Shown here: positions 63,100 through 64,000 of the stretch, in pieces
Layout of the letters: each line of letters begins with the position of its first letter
How positions within the stretch are numbered: the first letter of the stretch is position 1
Assembly: GCA_030429665.1 (NCBI GenBank)
Contig: JAUIEZ010000002.1
Span: 1-64,000, forward strand
Reading direction: 5' to 3'
Length of the DNA stretch: 64,000 nucleotides
Origin: Gammaproteobacteria bacterium
GTDB taxonomy: Bacteria > Pseudomonadota > Gammaproteobacteria > Arenicellales > CAJQKF01
Notes under the pieces: model-generated
Databases searched by the model: none
Told to the model about the DNA's origin: nothing
Seen by the model: the letters and a program-made list of their open reading frames with translations, nothing else
Position numbers and translations under genes: made by a program

Positions 63100-63130
63100 T
63101 TCGGTCTCCGATTACTTGGATAATGAAGAG

Positions 63131-63136
63131 ATGATA
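63131..63136 (-). promoter_or_regulatory. -10 box of the hsp20 promoter
   Basis: TATCAT on the minus strand (63136-63131) puts the start near 63124, 25 bp before the ATG. The FNR box centre at 63165.5 is then at -41.5, the exact class II position. Confidence 0.6.
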
Positions 63137-63158
63137 GAAATTCCCGGCGCGCGCCATC

Positions 63159-63172
63159 TTGATCCGGATCAA
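63159..63172. promoter_or_regulatory. Perfect FNR/ANR box (TTGAT-CCGG-ATCAA)
   Basis: The 14-bp palindrome TTGATCCGGATCAA equals the FNR/ANR consensus TTGAT-N4-ATCAA. It is between hsp20 (minus) and the class II ribonucleotide reductase gene (plus). Distance to the TATCAT -10 box fits activation of hsp20; a similar -10 on the plus strand is weaker (CATCTT). Confidence 0.8.
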
Positions 63173-63328
63173 CGACCGCCACGCCCGCGATGCGCATCTT
63201 CCTCGTCCCGCGCCGTCGCCGGTTCGCTATACTGTCCAGGCGGACGATCAATCAGCGCGGCGACGGTCGGCAAAGCCGCAGCTTCGTATCCTCCGCGCCG
63301 CATCGGGGTAATGACAGCGTGACATCCC

Positions 63329-64000
63329 ATGAGCGTCACCGGCCCAGCGATCCGCGATATTTCGCACTACATCTGGCATAGCCGCTACCGCTTCGACGAC
63401 GGCGTGGCTTCCCGCGATCGCTCGATCGCCGACACCTGGCGTCGCGTGGCCGGGGCGCTGGCCGCCGTCGAACCCGCCGACACGGATACCTGGGCACGGC
63501 GCTTCCGGGACCTGCTCGACGATTTCCGCTTCCTGCCGGGCGGCCGCATACTCGCCGGCTGCGGCACGGGACGTCGCGTCACGCTGTTCAACTGCTTCGT
63601 CATGGGTCATATCGAGGATTCCCTGGACGGCATCTTCGACGCGTTGAAGGAAGGCGCTCTGACCATGCAGCAGGGCGGCGGTGTCGGTTACGATTTCTCG
63701 ACCCTGCGCCCGGCCGGTTCGCGCACTCGCGGCGCCGGCCGCATCGCCTCGGGACCGGTATCCTTTCTTTCGATATGGGACGCCATGTGCGACACGCTGC
63801 TGTCCACGGGCAGTCGACGCGGCGCCATGATGGCCACGCTGCGCTGCGACCATCCGGACATCGAATCCTTTGTCGACGCCAAGCGCGAACCCGGTTCCCT
63901 CAGCCACTTCAACCTGTCGGTGCTTGCCACCGATGCATTCATGCGGGCAGTTCGCGCCGACGAGGCCTGGCCGCTGGTGTTCCCTGACGACGGACACGGC
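63329..64000 (+). CDS. nrdJ: Adenosylcobalamin-dependent (class II) ribonucleotide reductase, 5' part
   Basis: The first 224 codons of a gene that runs off the window. The protein lacks an ATP cone and starts MSVTGPAIRDISHYIWHSRY. Class II reductase landmarks are FRFLPGGRILAGCGT, LFNCFVMGHIEDSL (active-site Cys), TMQQGGGVGYDFSTLRPAGS, IASGPVSFLSIWDAM and STGSRRGAMMATLRCDHPDI. It reduces ribonucleotides using cobalamin, so it works with or without oxygen, which fits the nearby FNR box. No ribosome site is obvious before the ATG at 63329. Confidence 0.92.
   Translation, partial: MSVTGPAIRDISHYIWHSRYRFDDGVASRDRSIADTWRRVAGALAAVEPADTDTWARRFRDLLDDFRFLPGGRILAGCGTGRRVTLFNCFVMGHIEDSLDGIFDALKEGALTMQQGGGVGYDFSTLRPAGSRTRGAGRIASGPVSFLSIWDAMCDTLLSTGSRRGAMMATLRCDHPDIESFVDAKREPGSLSHFNLSVLATDAFMRAVRADEAWPLVFPDDGHG

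Overview
The window reads as a chromosomal segment of a high-GC gammaproteobacterium, probably free-living and aerobic to microaerobic. The strongest taxonomic signal is the gene order hemB, DUF971, ubiE, ubiJ, ubiB (54311-58908), which is typical of Gammaproteobacteria. TRAP transporters, class II ribonucleotide reductase, cytochrome P460 and a pyrophosphate-type phosphofructokinase suit a metabolically versatile environmental bacterium. I see no rRNA, tRNA, CRISPR array, insertion sequence or phage gene. All calls come from reading the sequence and translations by eye; no database search was run.

Layout. 135-4688: two exported proteins of unknown function in one translationally coupled minus-strand unit, and a small divergent gene with a possible sigma-54 promoter. 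4730-25140: a large catabolic locus, almost all on the minus strand. In transcription order it holds an M24 creatinase-like hydrolase, an isopropylmalate-dehydrogenase-family enzyme, a barbiturase/cyanuric acid hydrolase family ring opener, carbamate kinase, three oxamate carbamoyltransferase-type subunits (DUF2877, FdrA, DUF1116), malonyl-CoA decarboxylase, malonyl-CoA synthetase, a TRAP transporter, two amidohydrolases, a divergent LysR regulator, an amidase and a ZIP metal transporter. 25636-28352: a chromate resistance operon (chrB, chrA, rhodanese). 28409-30689: a WYL regulator, a DUF1127 protein, and a Cys-rich MarR regulator divergent from a cytochrome P460 gene. 30874-34749: a giant Sel1/TPR protein. 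34807-42143: a MarR regulator and TRAP transporter divergent from a fused 5-oxoprolinase. 42353-45364: small enzymes (VOC proteins, FlK-like thioesterase, Vat-type and GNAT acetyltransferases). 45359-52324: a hybrid histidine kinase with its own periplasmic binding protein, a SulP transporter and PPi-phosphofructokinase. 52829-58908: adenylate kinase with a histone-H1-like tail, then heme and ubiquinone genes. 59361-63099: a stress cluster (Usp-like, Lon-related protease, Hsp20) behind a perfect FNR/ANR box. 63329-end: the start of a class II ribonucleotide reductase.

Main proposal. The 13831-22611 genes form a coherent barbiturate-to-acetyl-CoA route. The ring opener would give 3-oxo-3-ureidopropanoate. 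The FdrA/DUF1116/DUF2877 complex, which in E. coli converts oxalurate to oxamate plus carbamoyl phosphate, would carry out the analogous reaction to malonamate plus carbamoyl phosphate. Carbamate kinase would harvest ATP, the amidase would free malonate, and MatB and MatA would convert malonate to acetyl-CoA. The enzymes are recognised families; the carbamoyl-transfer step on a barbiturate product is my inference. Three upstream regions in the locus share an ATAG-N15-CTAT dyad, two of them at the same distance from the predicted -35, which suggests one regulon, plausibly under the local LysR protein.
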